Source: Erysipelothrix sp. HDW6A (GTDB lineage Bacteria > Bacillota_I > Bacilli_A > Erysipelotrichales > Erysipelotrichaceae). Taken from it: 64,000 nt of DNA. Shown one piece after another: positions 1-7,530 of the stretch (position 1 is its first letter; the number at the start of each line of letters is the position of its first letter). The notes beneath the pieces were generated by a model that did no database searches, was not told the origin of the DNA, and saw only the letters and a program-made list of their open reading frames with translations. The translations under genes were made by a program, and so were the position numbers. The DNA lies in the NCBI RefSeq assembly GCF_011400295.1, contig NZ_CP049859.1:1-64000 (forward strand), in the 5' to 3' direction.

Positions 1-586
1 ATCGTTTATATTGTACAAGTTCTTCCTGAGTAAATGTACCTTTAGATCGTGTCTTATCTTTTTCCAGAAAAGCAAGATGAACGTGTGGATGATTTTTATT
101 GTTGTGGTAGTTCATCCACCAGATCATATTGTTAGGTTCTAATCCTACATACTTAAAAAATCGTTCTAAACTTTTTTTCGTTATTTCTGCGTAATCTTCT
201 TGATTAAAAAGACCATACTGATTTGCAGTAGTATAGTCTTTATATGATTGAACTGGAATCCAAAGAATGTCACCATCATCTTGAAAGTGTTTTGCAACAT
301 AGTTACGAAACTGTTTTATGTCTTGAGAGCTATCTTTCCATCCTTCATTTGTAAAAGTACGTGTTGCACCAAAACGCTTACTTGTATAATCGTAGTATCC
401 ACCTGGTGCAAAATCTACCTTTTCAAACGTCTTTTCATTCGCATTACTTCTTGCTGTATATTTTGAATATCCAATAGCTGACTCAGTAGTCACAAGACCT
501 TTCTTTCCATCGGGGTCAAGTTTCTTTGGAAAAGGCTTCCCTTTTTCAAGGAACATATTCATATTTACAAGATGTGGTTTCGTCAT
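1..586 (-). CDS. MobP-like conjugative relaxase, N-terminal part
   Basis: The first 195 codons are inside the window; the 3' end lies beyond base 1. Relaxases nick the origin of transfer and lead the DNA strand into the recipient. The visible part carries a histidine cluster (His161, 165, 167, 169, in NHPHVHL), the metal-binding motif III of HUH relaxases. The preceding WWMNYHNK and the acidic/aromatic stretch before it fit MobP-type enzymes of Firmicutes elements. The start at 586 has AAGGAGTGAAAGAT just upstream. It follows two small proteins (604-1540) that look like relaxosome partners. The catalytic tyrosine near the N-terminus was not assigned. The family call is by motif only; MobQ or MobV is less likely. 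Confidence 0.75.
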   Translation of the reverse strand, partial: MTKPHLVNMNMFLEKGKPFPKKLDPDGKKGLVTTESAIGYSKYTARSNANEKTFEKVDFAPGGYYDYTSKRFGATRTFTNEGWKDSSQDIKQFRNYVAKHFQDDGDILWIPVQSYKDYTTANQYGLFNQEDYAEITKKSLERFFKYVGLEPNNMIWWMNYHNNKNHPHVHLAFLEKDKTRSKGTFTQEELVQYKR

Positions 587-603
587 ATCTTTCACTCCTT
601 AAA

Positions 604-1062
604 TTAGTTCATTTTTTTCTTTTTGTTTAATGCTTGTTCAAACTCAAAGAAAATTATTTCATTTTCTTTTGATTGCTTTAAGAGTTCATCTTCATCAATA
701 TCTGTAATCTCATAACCCATTTGTCGAAGTCCAACACCTAACATTTCTTTATTCAGATTTTGGATTTCAATGTGATTCTGTAATGCTGGTTCTAAAGTAT
801 CTAAAAAATCACTTAGATTATTACTAATGTTCTTGGCAATCTCTCCAACAACTTCAGGTATTAAAGAATCTAAAATATCACCACCTAAAACATAGGCGTG
901 ATAATACTCAATTGCATCTTCAATAACAGCACGATCATTTCTAACTGCACCACTTTCTTTAAACTCAGGAAGATTGTTTTGATACTCCACAATCTCATCT
1001 AACAGATCAATGTATTTTTTCTTTATTCGGTACGCTTGAAATTTCCTATCATTCTTGTTCAT
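604..1062 (-). CDS. Relaxosome-type accessory protein, paralogue A
   Basis: A 152-aa protein. The chosen start at 1062 (MNKNDRKF) follows AAGGAGAAAACC; a longer reading would run through the palindrome at 1075-1092. It is clearly related to the next gene upstream: both begin with a short basic stretch ending YR-K-K, carry a mid-protein Arg-Glu/Asp pair before an alpha-helical EDAIEYY/ERAIETLYY segment, have MLGVGLRQMGYEI versus MIAVLMRQAGFDI, and end with a KKK/KKR tail. Position directly before the relaxase and size match ribbon-helix-helix or MobC-like oriT-binding proteins, but no specific fold was recognised. It overlaps the upstream gene by 14 bases. Confidence 0.6.
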   Translation of the reverse strand: MNKNDRKFQAYRIKKKYIDLLDEIVEYQNNLPEFKESGAVRNDRAVIEDAIEYYHAYVLGGDILDSLIPEVVGEIAKNISNNLSDFLDTLEPALQNHIEIQNLNKEMLGVGLRQMGYEITDIDEDELLKQSKENEIIFFEFEQALNKKKKMN

Positions 1063-1540
1063 GGTTTTCTCCTTGTGAGCAAATTTGCTCACGTCTTTTT
1101 TTATCGATTGCTGCATTAAACGTATCAAAGATGATCTCGTCTTCAACTGTAAGATTATAAATGTTGTTAGGTCGATAAAGAGGCTCGATATCAAAGCCAG
1201 CTTGTCTCATTAAAACTGCTATCATTTCTCGATTCACTTCTTCAGTTGCAGTAATAAGATTTAATACCTGTGCGAACCTCAACACTAAAGGTTCAATCAT
1301 AATACTTGTTTTGTTTGAAACTTCACTCCATATTCTTGGCATAATTGCTTGCATTACATTATCAGAAAAAGTCTGATAGTAAAGTGTTTCAATTGCTCGT
1401 TCTACAAGTTCACGTTCATTGTAGACAACATTATTTTTCTTATTCGTTACTTTTGCATTCTCATGTGCAACGAGTTTTCCCAGCATATTTATTGTTTTAC
1501 TTTTAAATCTATATGCAGAAACTTTGCTTTCTTTAGTCAT
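1049..1540 (-). CDS. Relaxosome-type accessory protein, paralogue B
   Basis: A 163-aa protein paralogous to the 604-1062 product; together they form a tandem duplicated pair before the relaxase. The start at 1540 (MTKESKVSAYRF) is preceded by AGGAGGTTTAAATG. The C-terminus REQICSQGENHEQE is read through the palindrome at 1075-1092 and through the ribosome site of the next gene, so the two are translationally coupled. An oriT-binding or nick-accessory role is inferred from position only. Confidence 0.6.
   Translation of the reverse strand: MTKESKVSAYRFKSKTINMLGKLVAHENAKVTNKKNNVVYNERELVERAIETLYYQTFSDNVMQAIMPRIWSEVSNKTSIMIEPLVLRFAQVLNLITATEEVNREMIAVLMRQAGFDIEPLYRPNNIYNLTVEDEIIFDTFNAAIDKKRREQICSQGENHEQE
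1075..1092. promoter_or_regulatory. Dispersed palindrome, copy 1 (perfect)
   Basis: GTGAGCAAATTTGCTCAC, 12 bases upstream of the start at 1062. It lies inside the 3' end of the upstream gene, where it encodes part of the C-terminal residues REQICSQ. Confidence 0.9.
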
Positions 1541-1560
1541 TTAAACCTCCTATACTTTGT

Positions 1561-1750
1561 TTACAAAAAATAACCGATTTGTAAACATCAATTTATGCAC
1601 TAAAAAAGTGGGCGTTGCCCACTTCTTCTCCTGAGTTGTTAAACAGACTTGTTTAACAAACTCCTTATGCCCGTACTAAAAACATAATAAAATTTCATTA
1701 TCAATCTTAAATATTTACTCGATTATAACCGATTACTAATTATTATAGAA
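1561..1750. other. Candidate origin of transfer
   Basis: The non-coding gap upstream of the relaxase operon holds an inverted repeat, TTGTTAAAC (1636-1644) and GTTTAACAA (1651-1659), whose arms can be extended by GAG/CTC with one bulge. It is followed by CTCCTTATGCCCGTAC. An inverted repeat next to a short nick-like stretch, beside relaxase genes, is the usual oriT layout. The nick site cannot be named from sequence alone, and the repeat could instead be an operator. Confidence 0.35.
1606..1624 (-). terminator. Hairpin terminator
   Basis: AAGTGGGC, a 3-base loop and its complement, followed on the minus strand by six T. It would end transcripts from the 1752-1931 gene ahead of the relaxase operon. 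Confidence 0.6.
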
Positions 1751-1751
1751 A

Positions 1752-1931
1752 TTATTTAATTGTATCTCTATATTCACTTGAACTTAATAAAATAGATGCA
1801 AGTATAGGTGAATTAGGGTCGCTTATATTTAAAATTTCCATTGCATGCTTCTTTGTATAATCCCAATTATTTTGAAAAAGTGTACTAAGTGCTTCTTGCC
1901 AAAAATCGTTATCTTTCTTATATTTATCCAT
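1752..1931 (-). CDS. Small hypothetical protein
   Basis: A 59-aa soluble, charged protein (starts MDKYKKDNDFWQ). The start at 1931 is chosen because AAAGGAG precedes it by eight bases; the upstream extension would cross the palindrome at 1948. No family was recognised. It is the last gene before the hairpin at 1606-1624. Confidence 0.55.
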   Translation of the reverse strand: MDKYKKDNDFWQEALSTLFQNNWDYTKKHAMEILNISDPNSPILASILLSSSEYRDTIK

Positions 1932-1947
1932 AGAAATTCTCCTTTCT

Positions 1948-1965
1948 GTGAGCAAATTTGCTCAT
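1948..1965. promoter_or_regulatory. Dispersed palindrome, copy 2 (one change)
   Basis: Same 18-mer with the last base T instead of C, 16 bases upstream of the start at 1931. Confidence 0.85.
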
Positions 1966-1971
1966 GTAATT

Positions 1972-2445
1972 TTAACCGTTTTTTTCCACCCATTTTAAAA
2001 GTGGTGAGTACAAATTGTTTTCTTTAATCAGTCTAATACAAGTTGATTCATCAATATTACTGTAAATAATATTGCCACAGTTCAGCTCGTACTTTTTAGC
2101 AAAATTATCATCATAACTTTCCTCATAATGCGAATAAGAAAAAATAATTTTTTCTGCAAATTCAATAACTACTGAATCAAGAAATTCTTCAATTGTCGAA
2201 GTATAATTTTTCAAATCGCCGTAGGCAATCAAGATATCATCTTCTAGTTCTAAAGTAATCATACTAGCTCTAAAATTTTTGGCGTATTCTCTAATACTTT
2301 CTCTTTCAGAGAAGTGGTAAATATTGCATTTATCTTCATTCCAAAAGGTTGGCTCATATATCTCACTTTCAATTAACCTCTCAACTTCTGAAATCACTTC
2401 TGCCTTCAATTTAATTTTTGCACCAAACTCTGTATACATTCCCAT
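1972..2445 (-). CDS. Hypothetical protein, 157 aa
   Basis: An acidic soluble protein with no signal peptide or membrane segment. The start at 2445 (MGMYTEFG) follows AAGGAG with a spacing of about 11; a second ATG at 2439 is possible. The C-terminus (LIKENNLYSPLLKWVEKNG) ends just before palindrome copy 2. No family was recognised. Confidence 0.5.
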   Translation of the reverse strand: MGMYTEFGAKIKLKAEVISEVERLIESEIYEPTFWNEDKCNIYHFSERESIREYAKNFRASMITLELEDDILIAYGDLKNYTSTIEEFLDSVVIEFAEKIIFSYSHYEESYDDNFAKKYELNCGNIIYSNIDESTCIRLIKENNLYSPLLKWVEKNG

Positions 2446-2530
2446 AATAATTATTACTCTCCTTAAGGTTTTAAACCGCTTTTTCCATTCCCTTTGGGAA
2501 TGGGTCAAACATTTTAAGTTGCTGTTTTTA

Positions 2531-2650
2531 AGTTCAGTTCCTGCCTGCGGCGCTTCTCACTTCCCGATACTCACGGAAAGTGCGTCCAACATTTCGGCTG
2601 CGCCGTCGCAATTCATCGGGTCATCGATAAATTGCGTTTTCAAACAAATA
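2531..2650. other. GC-rich structured non-coding island
   Basis: The gap at 2446-2794 has no convincing gene. In its centre, base composition rises well above the surroundings. It contains interleaved inverted repeats: CGCAATT/AATTGCG around 2607-2638 and CACTTCC/GGAAAGTG around 2568-2583. It could be a transfer or replication origin, a structured RNA or a remnant of another element. Confidence 0.4.
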
Positions 2651-2794
2651 GTCTGTCCAGAAAATTTTCATTAAAGTTATTATAATGCATATTATTATAA
2701 TTCAATTACTTCTGAGACTTCTCTACAATACACTTTTTTTATTACTATACCATTACTTATTTTAATGATAGTATATATGAAATGAGGTGACTTA

Positions 2795-3100
2795 ATGTAC
2801 TTTTATTCTCGTGAAAGAAAACTCTATTTATTGCTTACTACTTTATTCTTTCATTTAATTCTTTATGCATCGGCTACATATAACCTTTATTATCTTGCGG
2901 GCTTTTCCTTCATTATTTGTTTTCTTTTAACTGGTTCAATATTCATGTTTTTATATAGAGATATTTGTTTGTATCTTGATTTAACAATGAATTCTGATTT
3001 ACTAAATCTAATATTTAAGTCTCTTCTTTCAGTTCCTATAATACTCCTCATTTTGGGCTATTTTTTTGCTTTGGTGCATTTAATATTCTCCATCACGTGA
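2795..3100 (+). CDS. Small membrane protein, opposite strand
   Basis: A 101-aa, very hydrophobic protein with about three membrane segments (residues 10-30, 33-53, 72-97). GAGGTGA precedes the ATG by six bases. It is one of only two plus-strand genes in the element, and neither carries the dispersed palindrome. In conjugative elements isolated membrane proteins can act in entry exclusion, but nothing here proves that. Confidence 0.5.
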   Translation: MYFYSRERKLYLLLTTLFFHLILYASATYNLYYLAGFSFIICFLLTGSIFMFLYRDICLYLDLTMNSDLLNLIFKSLLSVPIILLILGYFFALVHLIFSIT

Positions 3101-3154
3101 TCTTTTATACCGTTTAAATAAATACATTGCATACTTCAAAAAGCACAAATTGAT

Positions 3155-3325
3155 TCACTGCTGAACTTCGGGATCAATAAGTTTTATACAATCTAAATCA
3201 ACATGGTTTCTTATTCGCTCCATAAATCCTTCATACTCTGTTTTTGGATCAACAATTATTACTCCATGTCCTTCGTTAATCATTTGCTTAATAAGTTCAT
3301 TTCTTTCTTTAACACTTGATTTCAT
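3155..3325 (-). CDS. 56-aa ATPase-like mini-protein
   Basis: The start at 3325 (MKSSVKERNELIKQ) follows GGGAGGAATCT. The segment EGHGVIIVDPKTEYEGF resembles the strand after the Walker A helix in VirD4/VirB4-type ATPases, where DPKGE or DPENE is common, but there is no Walker A motif. It has its own ribosome site and a palindrome upstream, so it may be expressed rather than a dead fragment. It could be a remnant of a coupling-protein gene. Confidence 0.45.
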   Translation of the reverse strand: MKSSVKERNELIKQMINEGHGVIIVDPKTEYEGFMERIRNHVDLDCIKLIDPEVQQ

Positions 3326-3350
3326 TAGATTCCTCCCATATGTAAAAGTC

Positions 3351-3368
3351 GTGAGCAAATTTGCTCAC
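3351..3368. promoter_or_regulatory. Dispersed palindrome, copy 3 (perfect)
   Basis: Overlaps the stop codon of the 3365-3640 gene and lies 25 bases before the start at 3325. Confidence 0.9.
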
Positions 3369-3640
3369 GACAATAATTTGTAATTCAGTATCTTGCCCCT
3401 TGAAGGTATATCCCCTTCAGGTAAGGCATTCCAAGTTTGTGTATCATCATAAGAGACTTCTATTTTCATCCCTTTTTTAACTTCTTCAAACAAACGCTCA
3501 GCATAATCTCCTTTGGCAATTAATTTTATCAACCCATCATCTGTTAATAAATGAAGTGCGGCTAAAGGTACAGTATCAACTCCTTCAATTGCATAAACTA
3601 AATCAATTCTTCTAGAAATAAACCCTACGACTTTCATCAC
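3365..3640 (-). CDS. Hypothetical protein, 91 aa
   Basis: A small soluble protein. GTG at 3640 lies nine bases after GGGAGG; ATG at 3637 is the alternative. Either start overlaps the stop of the 3637-5619 gene, so translation is probably coupled. It begins with beta-rich MKVVGFISRRIDLVYAI and ends in a region with several strands. No family was recognised. Confidence 0.5.
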   Translation of the reverse strand: MMKVVGFISRRIDLVYAIEGVDTVPLAALHLLTDDGLIKLIAKGDYAERLFEEVKKGMKIEVSYDDTQTWNALPEGDIPSRGKILNYKLLS

Positions 3641-5619
3641 ATTGATTTACCTCCCATTTCATAAGAGACACTGTGATGATGTTGATATGTAGGGTCATCG
3701 TGCTTTTTTGTTTGATGAATAAGTTCTGCATTCCAATCTTTGGATTCTGGATATGTGTACTCAACATCAATACCAGGATATTCATTATTCATAAATTTAA
3801 TCGCTCTAAGTGTCGCATCCTGTCCTGCATCATCATTATCGAGTGCAAATATGATACGTTCATATTTATCTTTTCCTTCTCTCTTATCCATTTGAAATTT
3901 GAGTGCGTTATGTGTATTCCCGACACCGTTTACAGACAAATAGTCGAAGGATTTATAATCACTGCGGATTGCCATGAGCGACATTGCGTCAATAACGCCT
4001 TCTGTCACAATTAAGGTTTTAGAATCATTGCCGTAGTAAAATCCGCCTTGTTTGTAAGAACCTTCTACATCTGCCTTAAAATTACTAGATTTCTTAGCAG
4101 CTCTTCTAACAGCATTCACATTCATATCTTCAAACTTACCTACAAACACACAATTGTCATGACTGTCTTGGTAAAGATACCCTTCATCAATAAAGTCTTG
4201 AACAAGCCCAGCTGGTAGACAACGTGTCTTTGATAAGTAGTTGATAACCTGCTTATTATCTTTAGCGGGTTCAGGAAGTTCGATTGAAGCAATTATGTTT
4301 TCATCTTTTTGTTTGTTGAAGGTTTTTGTCTCTTGAACACTGGGTTGATATTTATGATAGAAACCTTGAATATCATTAAGTGCTTCTTTAAATTCTAAGT
4401 CCTTGAAGTGCATTACAAAGTTGATAATATCACCACCAGTTTGAGTTGAATACCTAAAGAAATCATTTTTATCTGTATATATTACAAGTGAATCATGTTC
4501 TTGGGTACTCACTCTATTTTTTCCATTTGGGGTTAAATTTAATCCCAGTTCAAGTTGTGCATAATCTGTAATCAATACATCCCTTCTCAAAACTTCAACA
4601 TCGACTTTATTACTCTTATCATAATTATGGCGAACATTCTTTAAGTCTTTCTTTGCATCACCATGTATTTTTTCCAAGGCATCTTCTAGAGACTTTATAT
4701 TACCTTTGTCGTAAACGTAATTATAGGCTTGATTCGCCTTGTTTATCGATAACGCTAACACTTGTGGGTTATCCTTTAAAACTTGCATCCACGAGGCTAT
4801 ATAGGCGCTACCATTGTCGATTTCACTTTGTTCCTGCGGTAACCCTAGTTTTTGTGATAGAAAAAGTGATGAAAACTCAGCAACCAATTCTTCTTGAGCA
4901 TATTCAGCACTTCCAAAACTACCACTTAAGTCTCGATTGAGTCTTTCTTCATGTCCTGTTGCATGAGATATTTCATGGAAAAGTGTAGCATAGTATCCTT
5001 GTTCGCCCAGGAATTGTTTTTGATGGGGCATCTTGATTCTGTCATCAACTTTATTATAATAAGCACGGTCTTGCTCTTCATGTTCGATAACTATATCCAT
5101 ATTTTTCTCTAAATCTCTAATCACTTGCTTTGCAATTAGACTTTCAAATGGGACTCCTACAAGTTCTGCCTGTGGTAGTTTTTCAATCCCTACAAGTTGT
5201 TCTGCATTGAAGACTGTAAAGGATTTATCTCTAAGAGTGGATGCAGCTTTTAATTTATCACTTTCTTTATCATCCAAGCCTTCAAAATCTTTTGCAGTTA
5301 AAAACCGTTTGAGTTCATGATTATAAAGCAATGGATAATATAGGCTCACTCCTTGCGAACCTTTCTTAATCCTCCAGCCTTTTTCTTTTGCTTGTTTGAA
5401 GGTACACCAACGTGGGTCTTGATATCCTTTAGAAAAAGCCTCCATCATTAATGAGACTTGATTGAATCCTTTATACTTTGTACTGGTAGTTGCATTATAT
5501 GGTACAACATTGACATGTTTCCAAGGTGACTTCCAAGGTATCTCACCTTCTTCTAGGCGCTCAAGGATACGATCAACTAACTTTTGTTGTGCATAATTTA
5601 ATCGAATTTGTTGTGTCAT
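3637..5619 (-). CDS. ArdC-like / zincin / Toprim fusion protein
   Basis: A 660-aa multidomain protein. Residues 10-130 resemble the ArdC N-terminal ssDNA-binding domain (IPWKSPW, YKGFNQ). A zincin follows, with HEISH at 215-219 and a downstream acidic helix. The C-terminal part holds a DUF3991/Toprim-like region with TEGVIDA (539-545) and DNDDAG (594-599), the acidic residues of Toprim folds. Such proteins are common on Firmicutes conjugative elements. They are thought to protect or process incoming single-stranded DNA, and ArdC itself is an anti-restriction protein. The gene overlaps both neighbours by a few bases. Confidence 0.8.
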   Translation of the reverse strand: MTQQIRLNYAQQKLVDRILERLEEGEIPWKSPWKHVNVVPYNATTSTKYKGFNQVSLMMEAFSKGYQDPRWCTFKQAKEKGWRIKKGSQGVSLYYPLLYNHELKRFLTAKDFEGLDDKESDKLKAASTLRDKSFTVFNAEQLVGIEKLPQAELVGVPFESLIAKQVIRDLEKNMDIVIEHEEQDRAYYNKVDDRIKMPHQKQFLGEQGYYATLFHEISHATGHEERLNRDLSGSFGSAEYAQEELVAEFSSLFLSQKLGLPQEQSEIDNGSAYIASWMQVLKDNPQVLALSINKANQAYNYVYDKGNIKSLEDALEKIHGDAKKDLKNVRHNYDKSNKVDVEVLRRDVLITDYAQLELGLNLTPNGKNRVSTQEHDSLVIYTDKNDFFRYSTQTGGDIINFVMHFKDLEFKEALNDIQGFYHKYQPSVQETKTFNKQKDENIIASIELPEPAKDNKQVINYLSKTRCLPAGLVQDFIDEGYLYQDSHDNCVFVGKFEDMNVNAVRRAAKKSSNFKADVEGSYKQGGFYYGNDSKTLIVTEGVIDAMSLMAIRSDYKSFDYLSVNGVGNTHNALKFQMDKREGKDKYERIIFALDNDDAGQDATLRAIKFMNNEYPGIDVEYTYPESKDWNAELIHQTKKHDDPTYQHHHSVSYEMGGKSM

Positions 5620-5771
5620 GACTGTTCACCACTTTCATGCTCATAAATCTCTTCCTTAACACTTGAGTCTTGAATATCGATTGTGTCATACTCTTCTTTA
5701 GTAACGAGATCATAAATATCAAGAAGAATTGCTCCTTCTTGTTTGATTTCTTGTTTGGGTTCTTTTTTCAT
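5616..5771 (-). CDS. 51-aa acidic protein
   Basis: A complete short reading frame. It starts at 5771 (MKKEPKQEIKQEG) inside the ATGA stop overlap of the 5768-6010 gene. Its stop overlaps the start of the 660-aa gene in the same way. These four-base overlaps on both sides are the best evidence that it is real. The product is soluble and highly charged; no family was recognised. Confidence 0.65.
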   Translation of the reverse strand: MKKEPKQEIKQEGAILLDIYDLVTKEEYDTIDIQDSSVKEEIYEHESGEQS

Positions 5772-6010
5772 GAACACTGTTCCTCGCTTTCTTTGATACG
5801 TTCATATATTACTATTTGATTATTAAGTAGAATATCAATGTTTTTTCTATTTTTACGTTGATTCCAAAGCACGAATAGTAGTAAGGCAATAATTGCAAAC
5901 ATACTCATAAATGCAAATGCTGCAATTTCTCCAAGTTGATTCGCAATATGAGACAAGGTCTCGCTAAACTCTTCAACTGTAACTGTGCTTAAATATTCTA
6001 GTAGTGACAC
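5768..6010 (-). CDS. Small single-span membrane protein
   Basis: An 80-aa protein with an amphipathic N-terminal helix, one clear membrane segment at about residues 30-50 (AAFAFMSMFAIIALLLFVLW) and a basic, then acidic tail. The start at 6010 is preceded by CGGAGGAAAGTAAG. It begins the coupled group 5768 / 5616 / 3637 / 3365. Function unknown. Confidence 0.6.
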   Translation of the reverse strand: MSLLEYLSTVTVEEFSETLSHIANQLGEIAAFAFMSMFAIIALLLFVLWNQRKNRKNIDILLNNQIVIYERIKESEEQCS

Positions 6011-6037
6011 TTACTTTCCTCCGTTCTAACTAAAAGC

Positions 6038-6055
6038 GTGAGCAAATTTGCTCAC
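6038..6055. promoter_or_regulatory. Dispersed palindrome, copy 4 (perfect)
   Basis: Overlaps the stop codon of the toxin gene and is 27 bases upstream of the start at 6010. Confidence 0.9.
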
Positions 6056-6771
6056 AACGATTTTCCACCATCTTTTGACATATCGATTTCAACAGACTGC
6101 TCTTTTTCCAGTTCTAATCCTATTTCATGAACTTCTTTAATTAAGTGCAATCGACTTAGATCATCGTATTTTATGGTATAACGTTCATCATCCACATCTG
6201 CAAAAAATAAGCCCATAGATGAGCTTACTGAAATTTCTTCTTTATCGAAATGTTGATGTAATTCATATTCAACACATTTATTTTCAAGATTTGTGTAATC
6301 AAGTACCCTTTTATCCATAAAGGGGTCTAGTCTATTGAGTTGCTTTTCATTATATAACAAGACTGCTTTTTCGTAGACGTTCCTCTCTAAGATTTGCTGT
6401 TTCTCGATTTCAAGCATTTCCATATAACTTTGAATTTTTTCTTGATTCCACTTTTGAGAAACTACTTCTTCAATATCTTTATCATCCATTTTTGTGAGAT
6501 GTTTTTCTAAGACTGGAAACATATAATTTAGATTGACAACACCCAGTATTCTACCATTTGAATTTCTTAACCTAGTAAAATCTAGGTTATCTTTAATCTT
6601 GTAATGTCTTTCTTGAGCATGATTAATCTGAGTAACATATGTCATATCTTTAATGGTGAACAATTTAAAGAATGGTTTATAACTATCAATTCCATAATCT
6701 TGGTCTGGTATTCTTTCATCACCATTTTCTTTAAGATGATTTAAATATTCTTCATCGATTTTATACCACAC
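6052..6771 (-). CDS. toxN: ToxN/AbiQ-family endoribonuclease toxin (type III TA)
   Basis: A 239-aa protein that reads like the ToxN/AbiQ/CptN family of type III toxin-antitoxin systems. The N-terminus MWYKIDEEYLNHLKE matches the family's FY-D-YI-YL opening. The core has KPFFKLFTI, H-KIKDNLDF-RL and the signature LGVVNLNYMFPV. These toxins cut RNA and are held inactive by a small repeat RNA encoded just upstream. Here the upstream 200 bases contain a strong promoter, several hairpins and an internal terminator, as expected. The length is slightly above the usual 165-200 aa. Known systems stabilise plasmids and abort phage infection. The start at 6771 (ATG after a GTG) follows AAGAGGTGAAGTT. 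Confidence 0.75.
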   Translation of the reverse strand: MWYKIDEEYLNHLKENGDERIPDQDYGIDSYKPFFKLFTIKDMTYVTQINHAQERHYKIKDNLDFTRLRNSNGRILGVVNLNYMFPVLEKHLTKMDDKDIEEVVSQKWNQEKIQSYMEMLEIEKQQILERNVYEKAVLLYNEKQLNRLDPFMDKRVLDYTNLENKCVEYELHQHFDKEEISVSSSMGLFFADVDDERYTIKYDDLSRLHLIKEVHEIGLELEKEQSVEIDMSKDGGKSL

Positions 6772-6801
6772 AACTTCACCTCTTATCTATAAATAAATAA
6801 A

Positions 6802-6819
6802 ATGAGCAAATTTGCTCAC
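6802..6819. promoter_or_regulatory. Dispersed palindrome, copy 5 (one change)
   Basis: First base A instead of G. It lies between the antitoxin terminator and the toxin start (30 bases). Confidence 0.85.
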
Positions 6820-6835
6820 AGTTTAAACAATAGAA

Positions 6836-6858
6836 AAGGCACTCCTCAAGAGTGCCTT
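6836..6858 (-). terminator. Internal terminator between antitoxin RNA and toxin
   Basis: A 9-bp stem AAGGCACTC with a 5-base loop, followed on the minus strand by TTTCT. The short T-run suggests a leaky terminator, which in type III systems sets the antitoxin:toxin ratio. Confidence 0.7.
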
Positions 6859-6980
6859 ACTTTAGAGTGACTACTCACTCTAGGCGGATAACCTTTGCAG
6901 CCTTTTAAACTGCCATGATTCTTTAATGAATCCTACTGTGCCGATCCTTTGAACTTCCCAGGTAGTCGGATACCTTTTGT
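6836..6980 (-). ncRNA. Candidate ToxI-type antitoxin RNA
   Basis: A non-coding transcript unit between a good promoter and a terminator, directly before the ToxN-like gene. On the minus strand it contains imperfect repeats beginning CAAAGG: CAAAAGGTATCCG (6967-6979), CAAAGGATCGG (6941-6951) and CAAAGGTTATCCG (6886-6898). Small hairpins lie between them, including an 8-bp stem at 6863-6882. Known antitoxins are tandem repeats of about 35-45 bases; these repeats are looser, so the exact unit is uncertain. Confidence 0.6.
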
Positions 6981-6986
6981 ATAAAT

Positions 6987-7014
6987 ATTATATCATAAAC
7001 AGAATTACATACAA
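6987..7014 (-). promoter_or_regulatory. Promoter of the antitoxin RNA
   Basis: TTGTAT (7009-7014), a 16-base spacer, then TATAAT (6987-6992) on the minus strand, downstream of the 7046-7510 gene. Confidence 0.7.
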
Positions 7015-7045
7015 GTTTATTGCTGATTACTAACACCTAAATCTC

Positions 7046-7510
7046 TTACGATTTCTTTATCACAAGTTTATACTCATTTTCATCAAAACTTTCTGAATTG
7101 GTAGCCACTATTGATACATTACATGCTCTTGCGTTTCTTAAGTTATCTAAATGAACCCTGTAACTTTTCTCTTCAATATAATTCACTCCATCAATGACTA
7201 TCATAAGTTGTTTTTCATTACTTTTATTTCTTTGAATAATTGAACCAAGCAACATAAATTCATTATAATAGTCTTTGCTATCATTATGCACCATATTGAT
7301 TACTTGTATTCTTTCTTGAGGGTAGTCGTCTTGTTTGAGATAATCGTATTCAGATTCAAACGAAATAATTAATATGTCGTTCTTTGTTTCCTTTACAATC
7401 ATATCAATCATCTTTTTTGTAGTAAGAGTCTTACCACTACCAGCTACTCCACTAATCATTATATCCATGCTAGTGTTGTTCTTAATTTCATCTAAAATCT
7501 TCTGTTCCAT
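7046..7510 (-). CDS. Small P-loop ATPase
   Basis: A 154-aa protein with Walker A GVAGSGKT at residues 21-28 and Walker B LMIVIDG around residue 103. It is far shorter than VirB4, VirD4 or VirB11 and looks like a single RecA-like core. AAGGAG precedes the start at 7510. It closes the conjugation-gene run before the toxin-antitoxin promoter. It may be a cut-down relative of the transfer ATPases, and could pair with the degenerate ATPase at 15127-15969. Function unknown. Confidence 0.65.
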   Translation of the reverse strand: MEQKILDEIKNNTSMDIMISGVAGSGKTLTTKKMIDMIVKETKNDILIISFESEYDYLKQDDYPQERIQVINMVHNDSKDYYNEFMLLGSIIQRNKSNEKQLMIVIDGVNYIEEKSYRVHLDNLRNARACNVSIVATNSESFDENEYKLVIKKS

Positions 7511-7530
7511 AATTTTTTTTCTCCTTAATT

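Noticed and set aside
1606..1624. GTGGGC hairpin as the oriT core
   Set aside because: The T-run on the minus strand makes a terminator more likely; the neighbouring repeat at 1636-1659 is the better oriT candidate.
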